A stretch of 64,000 nucleotides of DNA from Chamaelirium japonicum (taxonomy: Eukaryota; Streptophyta; Magnoliopsida; Liliales; Melanthiaceae). Position 1 is the first letter of the stretch, and every line of letters starts with the position of its first letter. Location of the stretch: assembly GCA_947650365.1 (NCBI GenBank), contig OX393549.1, positions 82,960,319-83,024,318 of the forward strand. The letters are read 5' to 3'. This document shows, piece after piece, positions 1-13,861 of the stretch. The notes under the pieces were generated by a model, which saw only the letters and a program-made list of their open reading frames with translations, searched no databases and was not told the origin of the DNA. The translations under genes were made by a program, and so were the position numbers.

Positions 1-550
1 AGTAGGATGGAAGGAAGTATGAGTTAGTGGGATTTATTCCTATAATAGCCCTTGGTTTTTTAAATGGATAAATAAGAGTCAATTGATTAGTGGCAAAAGG
101 GTAATATTCTTGGAAGGTATTTGTGATTTGTGTAGGGATAGAACGGGAAGGGCAAAAATGGTATATTACGGTCCTAGCCCTTTTGTTTGTTTTTATGACA
201 TTGGATTCAAACACTTGGCAAGGATTAATATATATGGTAAACGGTAAAATGGGAACAAAAAGTAGGATGGAAGGAAGAATGAGTTAGTGGGTTAGTGGGA
301 TTTATTCCCATAATAGCCCTTGGTTTTTTAAATGGATAAATAAGAGTCAATTGATTAGTGGCAAAAGGGTAATATTTTTGGATGGTATTTGTGATTTGTG
401 TAGGGATAGAATGGGAAGGGCAAAAATGATATATTAAGGTCCTAGCCCTTTTTGTTTGTTTTCATGACATAGGATTCAAAATACTTGGCATGGATTAATA
501 TATATGGTGAAGGGCAAAATAGGTATGGATGTAAAAGGATAGAAGGAAGT
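1..550. repeat. Direct tandem duplication, about 265-bp unit, two copies
   Basis: The block beginning AGTAGGATGGAAGGAAG at position 1 recurs at 261 and runs in parallel to about 540, with the same landmarks in the same order (CCCTTGGTTTTTTAAATGG, then CAAAAGGGTAATATT, then GGATTAATATATATGG). The second copy carries a short extra GTTAGTGG. No coding potential is seen. The first copy may extend left of the window. Confidence 0.85.
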
Positions 551-578
551 AAGGACCTAAAGGTGCGGTTTCTTATGG

Positions 579-1554
<976 letters not shown>

Positions 1555-1556
1555 AT

Positions 1557-1638
<82 letters not shown>
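1557..1638. repeat. Compound microsatellite (TC)n(TA)n
   Basis: A TC run to about 1582 passes into a TA run to 1638. In composition and order this is the mirror image of 583-687 on the other side of the inverted-repeat element. Confidence 0.97.
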
Positions 1639-1641
<3 letters not shown>

Positions 1642-1661
1642 AAAGAGTTTTGTGAAATCGA

Positions 1662-1828
1662 GTTCACCATTCAAATGGTGCAACTGAATGGAGAGGCTGC
1701 CATGTGTGCATTAAAAGTCAACAATTGCGGCTGGTGGGGTATATATATATATCCTCCAGCCGTAATTGTTGACTTTCAATGGACACGTGGCAACCTCTCT
1801 ATTCAGTTGCACCATTTGAATGGTGAAC
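1662..1828. mobile_element. Foldback MITE
   Basis: Two arms of about 75 bp (1662-1738 and 1754-1828) are near-perfect inverted copies, starting GTTCACCATTCAAATGG and ending CCATTTGAATGGTGAAC, with a short TA-rich loop between them. It has no coding capacity. A clear TSD was not resolved because microsatellite DNA lies to the left. Confidence 0.85.
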
Positions 1829-2463
1829 TTGAGTTCAGCTACCCGAAGCCCATATATGTATATATACCACCTAGGCATCGGCGTGTCGCCTAGGCACTAC
1901 TTTGCCTAGACAGGCTCACAGGCCAAAATACCTAGGCACTGCCTTGACTATATCGGCTGATGCAAATGAATCATTATTTGGCTTTGTTTAAGGTACTCGA
2001 TCATTTCGGACTAATGACAATTACTTTCATATACATAGAAATATATGCTGATCTGTACAGTTTCTTTTTACCTTATTTGTTATTGTTATTCCCTTTTTAA
2101 CTTGTTCTTTATTTATATAAAGACTACTTTCGAGGTGTATGTATGGTATCATTTGCTAAGCATAATGTAGCATTATGTTATGTAGACCTTTTCTCCTATA
2201 CGTTTAGGGAGTGCCTTGCCATTTTTTTAGGCGATACCTTGAGAGCTAGGAAGCATGGACACTTCCCCAGGCCTCCCGTACCCGTGTTGGACACCGACAA
2301 TCTTCGGACACTTGTCGGACACGCATCGGACACGCATGTGCCATGTCCTATGTGCTTCCGGGAGCCGGACACGGTTGGACACTCGTCGGACACTCCTCGG
2401 ACACTTGGGACACTGCGGATTGACGGACTGTTTGATATAGGGTCAGGTTACAAGCTGTGGTGA

Positions 2464-2539
2464 TTCAGGTTTGGCTTCAACCTATCTGATCCTCTAAGAT
2501 TAATCTTAGAGGATCAGATAGGTTGAAGCCAAAACTGAA
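2464..2539. repeat. Perfect hairpin inside the hAT element
   Basis: A nearly perfect palindrome centred near 2501 has arms of about 36 bp (GGTTTGGCTTCAACC on the left, GGTTGAAGCCAAAAC on the right). Confidence 0.85.
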
Positions 2540-2605
2540 CCGTAGCCGTTGCCATTTGGGCCTGAGTGATTCACTTGTCAGGATGGTTATGATGGACGGT
2601 TACGA

Positions 2606-2669
2606 TTCAGGTTTGGCTTTAACTTATCTTATCCTCGGAGGTTTCAGATAAGTTGAAGTCAAAACTGAA
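2606..2669. repeat. Second, diverged copy of the internal hairpin
   Basis: The same foldback motif recurs (TTCAGGTTTGGCTTTAAC on the left, GTTGAAGTCAAAACTGAA on the right) with a shorter, more diverged centre. The pair is therefore a tandem duplication of a hairpin unit. Confidence 0.75.
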
Positions 2670-2974
2670 ACACAACCGTTATTTTCCATACCATTTAGAG
2701 CTGTCTGCGATTCATCGATCGGGCTGGATGTAACTAACGATAACGATTAAGTATGCATTAAATTTTCATTTTAGTTGTTTTCTATGAGGTTTTTTCGGTT
2801 ATTGAAATATATATGAATTATAAACACACATAAAATATAAATTTTAAAATATTAATTTATTTTGCCGTGTCCCCGCCGTACCCGTGTTTTTTTTTAGGAT
2901 TTGCCGTGTCAGCGAACCCGTGTCGTGTCGTACCCGTGTCCCCGTACCAGTGTCAGTGCTTCTTAGCTTGAGAG

Positions 2975-3375
2975 AAAGGAGACCCAAGAGTCCCTTCGAT
3001 GCCCTTCCAAGTTCAGAGCATTCCAGATCCTCTTTCTGTATGCATGACCTATAATTCCCTCAACTAATGTATAGCCAACAGCCTCTTGCTGCAGTGCTTT
3101 GGAATTTTGGATGACTTTAATGTGGAATCCTTCCAAATCCCTTGTTGTGGTTCTGCATGAGTAACCAGTCTCCATCCAAAAGAACCGTGATCTAATTCTG
3201 TTCGAGTTTCCTCTTCATTACAGTTCTGTTTGGGAACAAAGTCGTCATTTGAAACTCCTTGGTTTTCTCGGGCAATGATTTGAGAAGGTACACATTTAGT
3301 GAATGATTTGTACCTGATGACCTCAGATATTTGTTTTGAAACAATAGACTTTGTATCATAATGAGGGAGCATCAA
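2975..3375 (-). other. Unrecognised open frames, possible gene fragment
   Basis: Two overlapping minus-strand frames are open for 70 codons (stop at 2963) and 103 codons (3064-3375). Their composition is unbiased, unlike the low-complexity frames elsewhere. I do not recognise the peptides. The first frame runs into the right end of the hAT element, so the hAT may have inserted beside or into a coding fragment. No promoter or convincing splice structure was established. Confidence 0.2.
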
Positions 3376-5434
3376 TATCTCGGTGGCAGGATTTCTTGTT
3401 CATGAGGGAGGGGTCGTCAGGCTTGATAGATGTGATGGCTTTGTTCTGCCTGAACCAACCGATATTTTTTTACTAAGAAGTTGGTTCAATGGGCAAACCA
3501 GGGAATATCTAATTCTCCCTGTTTTCAGCAACTTTTTGCTCTGCCCACATCACCATGTCAACCAGAATACATTAGATTAGATCAACTGATTCTCAAAGAA
3601 ATCTTTATCAGGGGAGTTGGTGCTTGTTAATCACTTGTTTTTTTGATCTTTGTCAGTCTTTGTTTACAGGATATTGTAAGTTGTGTTTCTTGGTATTTTT
3701 AGCTCGGCGTGGAGTCTTGCATCACCATATCGACCAGAGAAATAATAACTTGTATGCATCCTTAGGTATTCAGTGGTACGTCACAGCGTAATAAGAAAAA
3801 GATCAGAATTTTCATTGGGAGATCAACCTTTGTCGTTGATAAGTAAATTCCTTTGTTTGTTGTGAATAGGATGCAAGGTGATACTCATGTGGGTGAGCCT
3901 GATTTTTCATCATATGACACAGCAGAATGTCCTGAATGCACAACAGCTGGCACATGTTTAGAACTAGCCTTGCAATCTTTTCAGATCGTGGGACTACCCT
4001 TTCAATCCTAGACAGTGGTTACTTGAGTTGATATTTTCATCGCAGAGGGTCATTTCTCTTCACCATTGGTTCATTGCAGGGCCTGGTTTCTTGCGGTTGA
4101 GTTTTGGTTACTATCAGGATAAAGGGATCCAACCTATGGTCAGTTTGCATGTGTGAATTTCATTGGTCATTTTTCTTTGGGAGTCTGGTGGATTTCTAAG
4201 TCATCTGGTAAGTGATACATTGATCTTCACTTACTTAAACACTGTAGCCCTCGAAAATGTGGAGACTTGAATAATTAAGATGGATTAAGTTCAGGTGATG
4301 CTAAAGATTCAAATAATGATCCTGGTGTACTAAAACATGGTCTGTTGCGGTGATTGTACTTTTGCATCAGCTAAGCTGTTCTTTCGGGAGGAACTTATCT
4401 CATGAAGAATGTTAATTTGGAATGGGAATTAAGGATCGTGAGATTTGGTGAGAAGTAGAAGCGAAAAACAAACAAACAAAAGGATTGCAACCAACAACTT
4501 GTATTTCGTTTATCTAGGTAATGCTTAATACTTATTCATTAGTATTAGTCCATTAAGAGTACTAGCATTTTCTTGTTCATCATGTGTGTCTCAGGACCTT
4601 ATGATGAAGAAGATGATTGGTTCAGGGCATTAAAGGAATGTATTGTATTTTCTGGATCAGGAGCGTAGCACTTCTACATGATGTAGTGGTTGCCAATGTA
4701 GTGGAATAATCAGTTAGGTCATTAGTGTTTGGGGTGAATTTCTGGAATCGAAAAATTTGGAAAATTGGGCAGGTTAGGGAATTTGGGTTTTTTTTGGGGT
4801 AAATTATGTTTTTTTTTATAGATTTGGGTAAATTAAGGATACGTTTTATCTTTTTGGGAAATTTGGGTAGATTAGTGGTCAAATTTTGACAATCTTAGTA
4901 AATTAAGACAGATTAGGATAAATTTCCTGATTTCAGAAATTCTGGTAATTGCAGCCTTTTTTTTTTGAAATCTCACGACGATTTCTTGAAATTGATCCAA
5001 AAATTATTTCAAATGTTTCTTCATCCTATGCCCCCATATTTACTTCTGGGGGCAGATTCTGAAATATTTTGCAAAATTTTGCAGATTTCGAAATTTAGAA
5101 CAATGATTGCAGCCAACTGTTTTGGCATCTGGTTATTGTTGCTATAAAAGTACCATAACTAGATGGCCATCCGGTGAAAGAGGAGGCATGCCCTCTCCAC
5201 CAATCTTTTCTTTACTTACGTGGTATCAAAGTGACATCTTTCTCGGTTTTCTAATATCTGCTCAACTGCCAATGCCTCCACTTGTGGTGCTCCTGCTCTT
5301 GAACGCCCACCAACGTTGGAGCCTCTTCCCTAATGTAATATTTCTCCTGTTCCACCATGGCCCCACCACTACATTTGCGGTGCTACCCTCCAATCTGTTT
5401 TTATTCCTTCCTATTCGTCGGAAAAAGTCATACT
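3376..5434. other. Unassigned non-coding stretch
   Basis: I see no supported gene. The part from 4730 to 4940 is a low-complexity run of diverged TTTGGGTAAATTA-like units. A TGGTATCAAAG motif at 5220 resembles the initiator-Met primer binding site of plant LTR elements and may belong to the copia remnant just downstream, but no LTR end was found next to it. Confidence 0.4.
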
Positions 5435-5850
5435 GAGTTGGCAGGACGCAATGGCAGATGAAATGACTTGCTATCGAATCTAATCAAACATGAGATCTGG
5501 TTCCACGAGAAGCAAAGATCATTTGTAGTAAATGGGTTTATTCTATTAAGGTGAATTGGGGTTGAAAGTTTGGATAGATATAAAGCTCGTTTTGTAGTTC
5601 TGGGATTCTAAAGAAGAATATGGGATTGAATATGAAGAAACATTGGGGCCTCTATTGAAAATGACTACAGTAAGCACTTACTAGAGAGTTGCGGCTTATG
5701 TAATTGGCCTCTGGGAAATGGATGTAGATAATGCATCTTTCCACGTGGACCTCAAAGAGAGTTTGCTATGCGGGCACCCCCTGGTAATGCATGTCCGGCG
5801 AATCATGTTTCTCAGTCTCCCGAAATGCCTTGACAGATTTTCCCGGAGGA
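5435..5850 (+). pseudogene. Decayed Ty1/copia reverse transcriptase fragment
   Basis: Reading across several frameshifts gives the canonical start of a copia RT domain in order: a WQDAMADEM-like segment (about 5437), a SKWVY-like segment (about 5530), ERYKAR followed by VVLG (about 5575-5610), EYGIEYEET (about 5625-5645), KMTT (about 5660), and MDVDNASFHVDLKE (about 5720-5755), which corresponds to the family's MDVKNAFLxGxLxE motif. The active-site YVDD region, integrase and RNase H are not found. It is a short, old, non-functional relic without recognisable LTRs. Confidence 0.75.
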
Positions 5851-8800
5851 GATGAAACATTTGATTCATGTAATAGTAGAGTTATTCAAGTTGTCCTATA
5901 TTTTGTTGGTATTTCGCTCACCTTTGAGGTACTCTATGCTCTTTGATCGTGGCGCTGCCATGTTACGAACTATGCACAATATTCATGCCTTGATGCCTTT
6001 CTGGTTTCATTTGCGGTATATCTAATGCTTTAAGTATGCAGATATATCAGTCCGGTGGCGAATGTGGTTATTATGTAATTAACACTTCATAATGCAAAAA
6101 CCTGTGCTAAAGAAAGATACAAGATCAACATTTGCTTTAGTTGTGTGACTGAATTCCTGAATCCTTGAGCCGGCGTTTCAGGGCATTAATGTGTTACATT
6201 TGAAAATAATGTTTGGGAGCAGTATGTCAGAACTTCCGAAAGGGCCCTCAGATAAGGTAAGGCATCAGCATGCTCAAGACCCAATGCTGGTACCAAGTTA
6301 CAACCTTGTGGTGCTGCTGCACCCTGTTTCACTTGAGTTAATGGGCTTCCAATTGTGGACCCAGGTACAGGTGGGGACCAAAATTGAATTCTCCATCATC
6401 ATACATGCATGATGCATGTCAGTGGCTGTATGGGTGTCCTGCTGTGCTGGCTGCTGCTGATCCATAGTAAATGTGCTGGAGGCATTCACTGACCACAACA
6501 GGGATGAGGGAACCCACAAATTATTATTATTATTTTTGCATTTTTATCTTATTATTTATATCTTTATGGTAGTATATGTGGATTTATGTATCCCCCACCT
6601 CTCCTTCCTTTCATGTGCATGCAATGGTTCTTACCCTGTTGATGCTCTTTGTTTATTCCATTCATCTGTTCATTGGGAGCAAACCCTAGCATTTAATCCC
6701 TTATCCATTCTCCTCCTGCTGCAGGTTTTAGGAGTTAAAAATACCCTTCTAACGGCCTCCTCTCTAGGGTCTTGTGGGGCCTTGCAGATTAAAGAAGAGG
6801 TGAGTTTGTACATCCCTTTGCAGTCCCAGGCCCACCGTATCATATGACTTGTCCCTTTACAAATTCAATGCACTCATGTGATTGTTGGAACAAACTCACG
6901 TGACGTGCATGTGATCGATGTATGTGTGGATGCGTAGGAGTCGAAGAATAATTGGTGTTCCGTCTCTGTCAAGAAATCGGCTAACTTCAGATTGTTCCGT
7001 TGGGTCTCAATTATAGGTATGCTTAAATTTCTGGCAATTAAAATTTTATATACTTGCTGTATTAGTGTATGCTGTCAATTATCTGTACCTGTCCGTCTGA
7101 AATTATCATTTATGTCGTAACTAGATGGTACCTCGGCCTCATAATTTCGGATAATTTCGTCAGTTCTGTGTGCGTTTGATCCGAGTTTATACTCGATTAA
7201 GCATGTGTCTGTATATGGTTAGTAGTAATTGTGCATCACTACACTTAGATCCGCAAGTATTTCTTGCGGATTCAAACTCGGAGCATTGTAAGAGCGGAAA
7301 AATGGTGACGTAAGCGCCAGACATAAACCCAAGAATAGTAGAGCTTGGGGAGAAGACATATTAGGGAAGGATTAGGTTTTCACTATTAGAGTGATGGAGA
7401 CTATTGAGGTGGTATTATTGTATGCGATGAACAGTGGGTTCTTACTCCCTTGTTGCATGAGCTTAATCTACGAAACTAGTAAGGTAGGTCTAGAAACCGA
7501 CCATCTGCTGTTGCTGTGGCCTTGTCTTGCCAACTCAATCTCAGTGGGTTGACACTAGGCTAACAACCGGTTGGAAAATCCTTGTTAATTTTCCTTATAG
7601 GCGACCCCACCTTGATTGGATAAGACTTGGGTGATAAGGACGATGATGACCACCGGATTAACGGTGGTTTCACATTGAATGCATTCATAGATAGACCTTC
7701 TACATTGTTGGGTCCACATTACGGGGTTCCATGACCAATCCTTTTACGTGATTGCGTGTACATCTAGCAGTGATCGTTGAACCTTTACCCGAACCCAACT
7801 CTTTGTTTTTTTGAAAAGAGGACATACCTTTTCGGTTAGAGGCCATTGCACTAGAGAAATCACGCTTCAAAGCTTGCGCACAGAAGCACAAAGATTTTTT
7901 TCCTCACCAAAGACCGAGTCTTGTTTTTGCCCACAGAAGGACCACCACATTACTTGTGCTCCACATGTCGTATGACAAACCCAAGATTCGATCCTGCAAC
8001 CTCTCGAGAGGGAAACAACGGGTTAACCGCTGGGATACACCTGCAATTGTGCGTGGACCCAACTCAATAGGCCAGGAAACACTTGTATGTTTTGTACTTA
8101 CGGATGTACATATATGAATGCATGTGTAGGTTGTACATTTACCGATTGGATCGAAGGGGACAGAGCAACGAACAATCTGACATCTCAGCTGTGACATGGT
8201 GGGGGGACACCGCCAGCAAGCAAAGATAAAATCTTCGAGGCCGGTCGCTCACGGGATGGATCGAGGCGCTCCCCGCCCTCATCGGAAGACGAGATGCCCG
8301 CCGATTAAACTAATCGGCCTCGAGCGTCCTACAGCTAAGCGTGTTTAGCTCGCGACCATTTGTAGCTCATGTAAGCGCAGCTGTAACCAACCAGACCTCT
8401 GGAGGAGAGAAAGGGGGGGTGTTGGAAGAAAAGTGGGGAGGGGGAGATAATAATATTGTTTGTTATGAGGAGGTGCAATGTGGGACTATCCAATCATAGG
8501 AGGGGAGATGGCTGTGCTCCTTGTATCCACAACACCCCGACAGATTGGCATAAATCAAGGGAGGGCCTTTGTCATCTAGTGAGAGAGAGAGAGAGGACCT
8601 TAACAAATGGGCTGATAGAGAGAGAGAGAGAGGGGACCAAAACAAATGGGCTTTGATCAGGGAGGAGTTTCAGCAGCTGGAACCATGGATCTATGGGAAT
8701 TTGCTAGGGAATTGTAAATTACTACTAGATTATATGTATTGAGTGTGTTCATGTGGGCACACCCAAGGTGACAGCCCTTGTTGAGCTGGAAACCATGGGG

Positions 8801-9350
8801 GGTGTGTGTGTGTGTGGATGTGTTTCTCGGATATCAGGGGCTGGGTTGCGTCGAGATGGATGCAGCGTGTGCTGCCTCGATCACAGCTGTGTAATCTTTG
8901 GTCGGACGGCTGTCGGGTGCGTGGCTGGGCGGGCTAACGACCAACACGCCCTGGCGCCGAACCTCGGTGGCCTGTGATTTTTTTTTTTTTACTAATATTT
9001 GTTTTATATGGGTTATGGCCTGAGATTTCGCAAGGCCTTCACTTCAAAGGCTGTGCTTGGATGCAGTGGAAAATCCTGGTATTTATTTGGTTTCATATAA
9101 CTTTAAAAGTAAACTTTTTTTATTTATTTTTTTATATTAATTTATTTAAATTATGGCTCATGTCACTAGCTAGTAAGCCAAAAAAGAATAAGAAAAAAGA
9201 AAAGGCTTATGGCCTAGTGCTTCATTGCATTAGGCCTATTTATTTATTTCACCACAACCTTGCATGTAAAAGATTCTGAACCCATCATGTGGTCCTTCTA
9301 GGTCAATTCTCAGTTATCAGAGTATGTGTTGGCATTAGGTTGTGGAGTAA
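5851..9350. other. Unassigned non-coding stretch
   Basis: Only short shadow ORFs occur. Small GA microsatellites lie at about 8580-8593 and 8618-8631, with a TG run near 8800-8813. I found no inverted-repeat ends, LTR pair or conserved protein motif over 3.5 kb. Regulatory or relic DNA cannot be excluded. Confidence 0.4.
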
Positions 9351-9354
9351 AAAT

Positions 9355-9608
9355 AGGGGGAAGATTGGTGTTTGGCATTAATCCTGAACCGTCCGTTCCT
9401 GATGCTGGTTCCGAATTTTAAAAGTAATGGCTCTTATCTGTTTCGGCGGAATGTAGATTTGGGAACGTGAAATCGCTGCTCTGTGAGTTTCTCTGCCAAA
9501 CGCTCGCTAAGCCACCGAAAATACACTAAATTTGGTTATTGATGGTAATGCCCCTTGCTCGATGGGGATTAAGTGGAACAGCTGTTCCGCATGCCAAACA
9601 CCCCCTTA
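9355..9608. mobile_element. Possible MITE with GGTGTTTGGCAT ends
   Basis: GGTGTTTGGCAT near the left (about 9368) has its complement ATGCCAAACACC at the right (9590-9603), and the GGGGG flanks are also shared. The inner arms are only weakly complementary and no TSD is clear. The termini resemble those of common plant MITEs. Confidence 0.35.
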
Positions 9609-10457
9609 GTTACAGCTTAATGTGAAGTGTGGGCAACAAGTTTTGTTAAGCGAGGAAAGTACGATAATCATCGCTTTGTTAATTCATATGGGAGGTTTAT
9701 CTGAAGCTAATTGACTTCGATTAGAATATGTAATGTCAACTAGGAGGGCTTATCCTTGCATGATACACCAAACAATACACCTTGCCTTGTACCATTTTCT
9801 TTTTTTTGTAATAATGATAATAATAAAGTTTTTTTAAATATTTTTTTATGACAATTTTAAATTTGAGCAGCAAGAAAAAGAAAATCCCGCATGCGGGGAA
9901 AACAACTGATCCCCACAGCAAGAAAAAGAAAATGGGTTGGACATTGGTTTATCTGGAAACTCTCACTTTGTGCCGTGTTCTTTTATCCAATGTCCTAGGT
10001 AAACCAATTTTCAATATTCATTTCCCCCCCTACTTTGGTGGTTATTGGTGTCTCAACAATATTGGTCGAACATTGAATGCCCGCTATGGGTGAGACATTT
10101 AATTTTCTAGCTGCTTCCCAAAACTCGATATACGTTGCTGCCCAGAGTTCGTCCCCTGAGATCTCGATCGTCCGTCGCATGGCTTGTTCCTTTGAGATCA
10201 TGATCGACTGATCGCCCTAAATGTCGAGCTCAAAAATTCCCACGTCACAATTAAAGAACATGGGAAATATATGCCATAGGAAACCTTTATATTTTTGCCT
10301 GAAAAAGAACAAGGATTATTATTTTCTTGAGTTTGCCTTGAGCAATGGATACCCCAAGCAATTAAATTGTCTTAGTAAAGCATTACTCATCAAAAGAACG
10401 ACCCTTATAAGAATTGTAAACCCTTCCCCCCCCCCAACAAAAAAAAAATAAAAATAA

Positions 10458-10463
<6 letters not shown>
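9609..10463. other. Unassigned non-coding stretch
   Basis: I see no gene. AGCAAGAAAAAGAAAATCCC-like motifs occur twice (about 9870 and 9918). A 68-codon minus-strand frame (9995-10201) is not recognised. Confidence 0.35.

Positions 10464-10543
<80 letters not shown>
10464..10543. repeat. (GA)n microsatellite, about 40 units
   Basis: A nearly pure GA run is broken once by GC. It is followed about 215 bp later by a pure CT run, so the two form an inverted pair. Confidence 0.97.
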
Positions 10544-10550
<7 letters not shown>

Positions 10551-10753
10551 TTCCTAATGGAGGAAAATGACAAGAAAAAGAGGGTGGGTTTTTATATCAA
10601 CTTGCCACTATGCTAACCGTCCCTGTTGCTTCCCACCAACCCCCTCCTACAACCTCATTAAGCTATTTTGAATTCTGACGAGCCAGCAATGGCCCCGTAG
10701 CCTTGGGAATGGGAGCTACCGTTTGCCCTTATCATTTGAGACTCAGCATCAGC

Positions 10754-11863
<1,110 letters not shown>

Positions 11864-12179
11864 TGTTGGGTTAGTTCCACATTGGCTAGGGGGTTGGATG
11901 ATGGCCTATTGAAATACCGGCCTATGGTGGGTCTCCTCTTACGACCCAGGTTTTGGGGCGTGAGGGTATCTACAAATGATATCAGAGCATGGGTTCTATC
12001 AAGTCGGTCAGGCTCTAGCCGGGCAAGGTTGTGCCTCGTCCCATGTCGCCGCTGCACGAGCAAAAAAGGTGGGCCCTTGAAGTTTGTCCAGCCCTTGCCT
12101 CGTGTGAGGGGGAGATTATTAGGTTAGTCCCACTTCGGCTAGGGGACTGGACGATAGCCTCTTGAAATACCCTATGGTG
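11864..12179 (+). mobile_element. Very small LTR retrotransposon (TRIM/SMART-like), 3' LTR truncated
   Basis: A 5' LTR of about 111 bp (11864-11974) starts TGTTGGGTTAGTTCCAC and ends TACA. It is followed by TGATATCAGAGC (11977-11988), one base away from the initiator-Met primer binding site TGGTATCAGAGC. The internal region is only about 140 bp and ends in the purine tract GTGAGGGGGAGAT. The 3' LTR copy starts near 12117 (TTAGGTTAGTCCCAC) and matches the 5' LTR only to about CCTATGGTG (12179). There is no coding sequence. Mobility would depend on proteins of another element. Confidence 0.8.
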
Positions 12180-12182
12180 CAA

Positions 12183-12410
12183 AATTGTTATTTGCTAATT
12201 CATGACCTGGTTGCCTTGTGGAGGCAAGCTCAAGTTCCCGTCTACTTGCTGTCAGGCTGCCATCCGTTGGCGAGCGACACATGTCCCATTGTTGATTGTC
12301 CACGCCTGGCAACTCTTTGGATTTCGCACATGATGTCATCTCCCTTGGACCGTGGTTTTTCGCTTTCCTTGCGGAATACAGAGCACTTTCATCGACTAAA
12401 TATGCCCAAT
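12183..12410. repeat. Dispersed repeat fragment shared with 18850-18960
   Basis: About 60 bp around GACCTGGTTGCC...GGAGG...GCTCAAGT...CCGTCTACT (12204-12248) match 18879-18922. Beyond this core the two copies diverge. The right end here is A-rich. The family is unidentified. Confidence 0.5.
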
Positions 12411-12540
12411 TAAAAAAAAAAACACTTTGATGGATTTTATCTTTTCGTGCCCTAGTGAATTTGTAATACATAATCCTAAAAATTTCTCAAGTGTAAAGCA
12501 ACAATTAAATAAGCTTTTTGAATGACACAAGAGATTTTTA

Positions 12541-12914
12541 GATGGTTCGGACGATTCCCTACTCAACCCTTAGTCCGTAGTAGGATTAATATGCACTAAG
12601 TGTGATTAGGAGGTTGCAAGACTCGAGTCACCCAACCATTACGATTATGTACCCTCGTGTTACCTTGTCTATCCACGGGTATGTTGCTCGTCCCTCAAAG
12701 GAGGCTCCGTCATCCTAAGTGGTCGTTCAATTCACACCCTTAGATATGGAAGAAGGTGAATGGTGATGGCTCCTAGGGTTTTTTATAGATGGAACTCAAT
12801 GCAAGCAATAGGAAAGTCCCTAGATGAATTCTTTAATCGAATCGACAAAGAAAACAAGAGAGATCGAAAGAAGAAATCATCAAAACCAAGATAGAGCTCT
12901 GAATATCCCTCTTG
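12541..12914 (-). repeat. LTR-like repeat, copy 1
   Basis: This about 370-bp block is repeated at 13492-13861 with the same order of landmarks (GATGGTTCGGACGATTC, CTCAACCCTTAGTCCG, CTATCCACGGGTATG, AAGATAGAGCTCT). On the minus strand it contains TATAAAAAACCCTAG, a typical promoter of plant LTRs. It is probably an LTR of an unidentified element. Confidence 0.65.
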
Positions 12915-13491
12915 ATCGGGAACCCCGCCCCACAGCCTTGATTGAATGTGGATGTTATGGGTGATGTATAGATTAGAGTGTAGAGTAAGTATAAGGGGGA
13001 GAGAGATGACACAATGAGTTGTTATCGAAGTTCGGTTTTACGACCTACGTCTCTAGGAGTGAGGTGCCACTTGATCTTTACTATAATATGAGTAAGGAGG
13101 GGGAAGCGTTCTCTCGATAGGCCGATAGAAGCTTTGTACAGTGGGGTTGCACGGAGCAACTAGAAGAGAATAAGAAGGAGAGAATTGAGCTTTAGTACTT
13201 GCTCCGGAATCCTCCTCCTTTGATCGAATGACCAACCATTTTCTGTAAGCCATAGGGCTTATTTTATAGTTGAGGAATGCGCTCGATATGACAGTGATGA
13301 CATGGCGGTGCTAAGGTGGTGTTGGTTTTGGGCCTCCTCACTGGGCCCTTATTGGGTTGTTATTCAGACCCAATAAGGGGCTTGATCTGCAGGTCCTGTA
13401 GAGTAGGCTCACAAGTCTGAGCTTGCCGGCATGGGCCATTGCGTGGGCTCATTTGTTTCTGGTCCAGTCCGGTATGATTTTTGCACCCACA
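12911..13491 (-). mobile_element. Gypsy LTR (solo), same family as the 33777 element, end truncated
   Basis: Read on the minus strand this starts TGTGGGTGCAAAAAT and matches the 5' LTR at 33777-34378 throughout, including the CCCAATAAGGG inverted motif, the GGAGGAGGATTCC box and the end CGGGGTTCCCGATC. About 20 bp of the LTR's 3' terminus are missing where it joins the copy-1 repeat, with a few bases of shared sequence (CTTGA) at the junction. No second LTR or internal region is present. Confidence 0.85.
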
Positions 13492-13861
13492 GATGGTTCA
13501 GACGATTCTCTACTCAACCCTTAGTCCGTAGTAGGATTAATATGCACTATGTGAGGTTACGAGGTTGTAAGACTCAACGCACCCAACCATTACAATTATG
13601 TACCCTCGTGTTGCCTTGTCTATCCACGGGTATGTTGCTCATCCCTCAAAGGAGGCTCCGCCATTCTAAGTGGTCGTTCACACCTTTAGATATGGAAGAA
13701 GGCGAAGGGTGATGGCTTCTAGGGTTTCCTATAGATGGAACTCAATGCAAGCAATAGAAAAGTCCCTAGATGAATCTCTCTAATCGAATTGACAAAGAAA
13801 ACAAGAGAGTTCAAAAGAAGAAATCATCAAAACCAAGATAGAGCTCTACGTATCCCTCTTG
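13492..13861 (-). repeat. LTR-like repeat, copy 2
   Basis: This is the second copy of the 12541-12914 block. It begins immediately after the gypsy LTR, and sequence beyond it (GAAGAAGACTC) differs from copy 1. Confidence 0.65.

Larger units (their letters stand above)
2246..2966. mobile_element. Non-autonomous hAT-type element, 721 bp, 8-bp TSD
   Basis: The ends CTAGGAAGCA and TGCTTCTTAG are imperfect inverted repeats. They are flanked by the perfect 8-bp duplication CTTGAGAG at 2238-2245 and 2967-2974, the size typical of hAT insertions. The left subterminal region is packed with GGACAC motifs (about 2280-2420), and the right end carries related CCGTGTC/ACCCGTG motifs (2865-2955). No transposase ORF is present. 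Two internal foldback segments lie in the middle. Confidence 0.85.

Noticed and set aside
6473-6847. 124-codon plus-strand ORF
   Set aside because: No recognisable motif, no promoter or splice context; length is within chance for AT-rich DNA.
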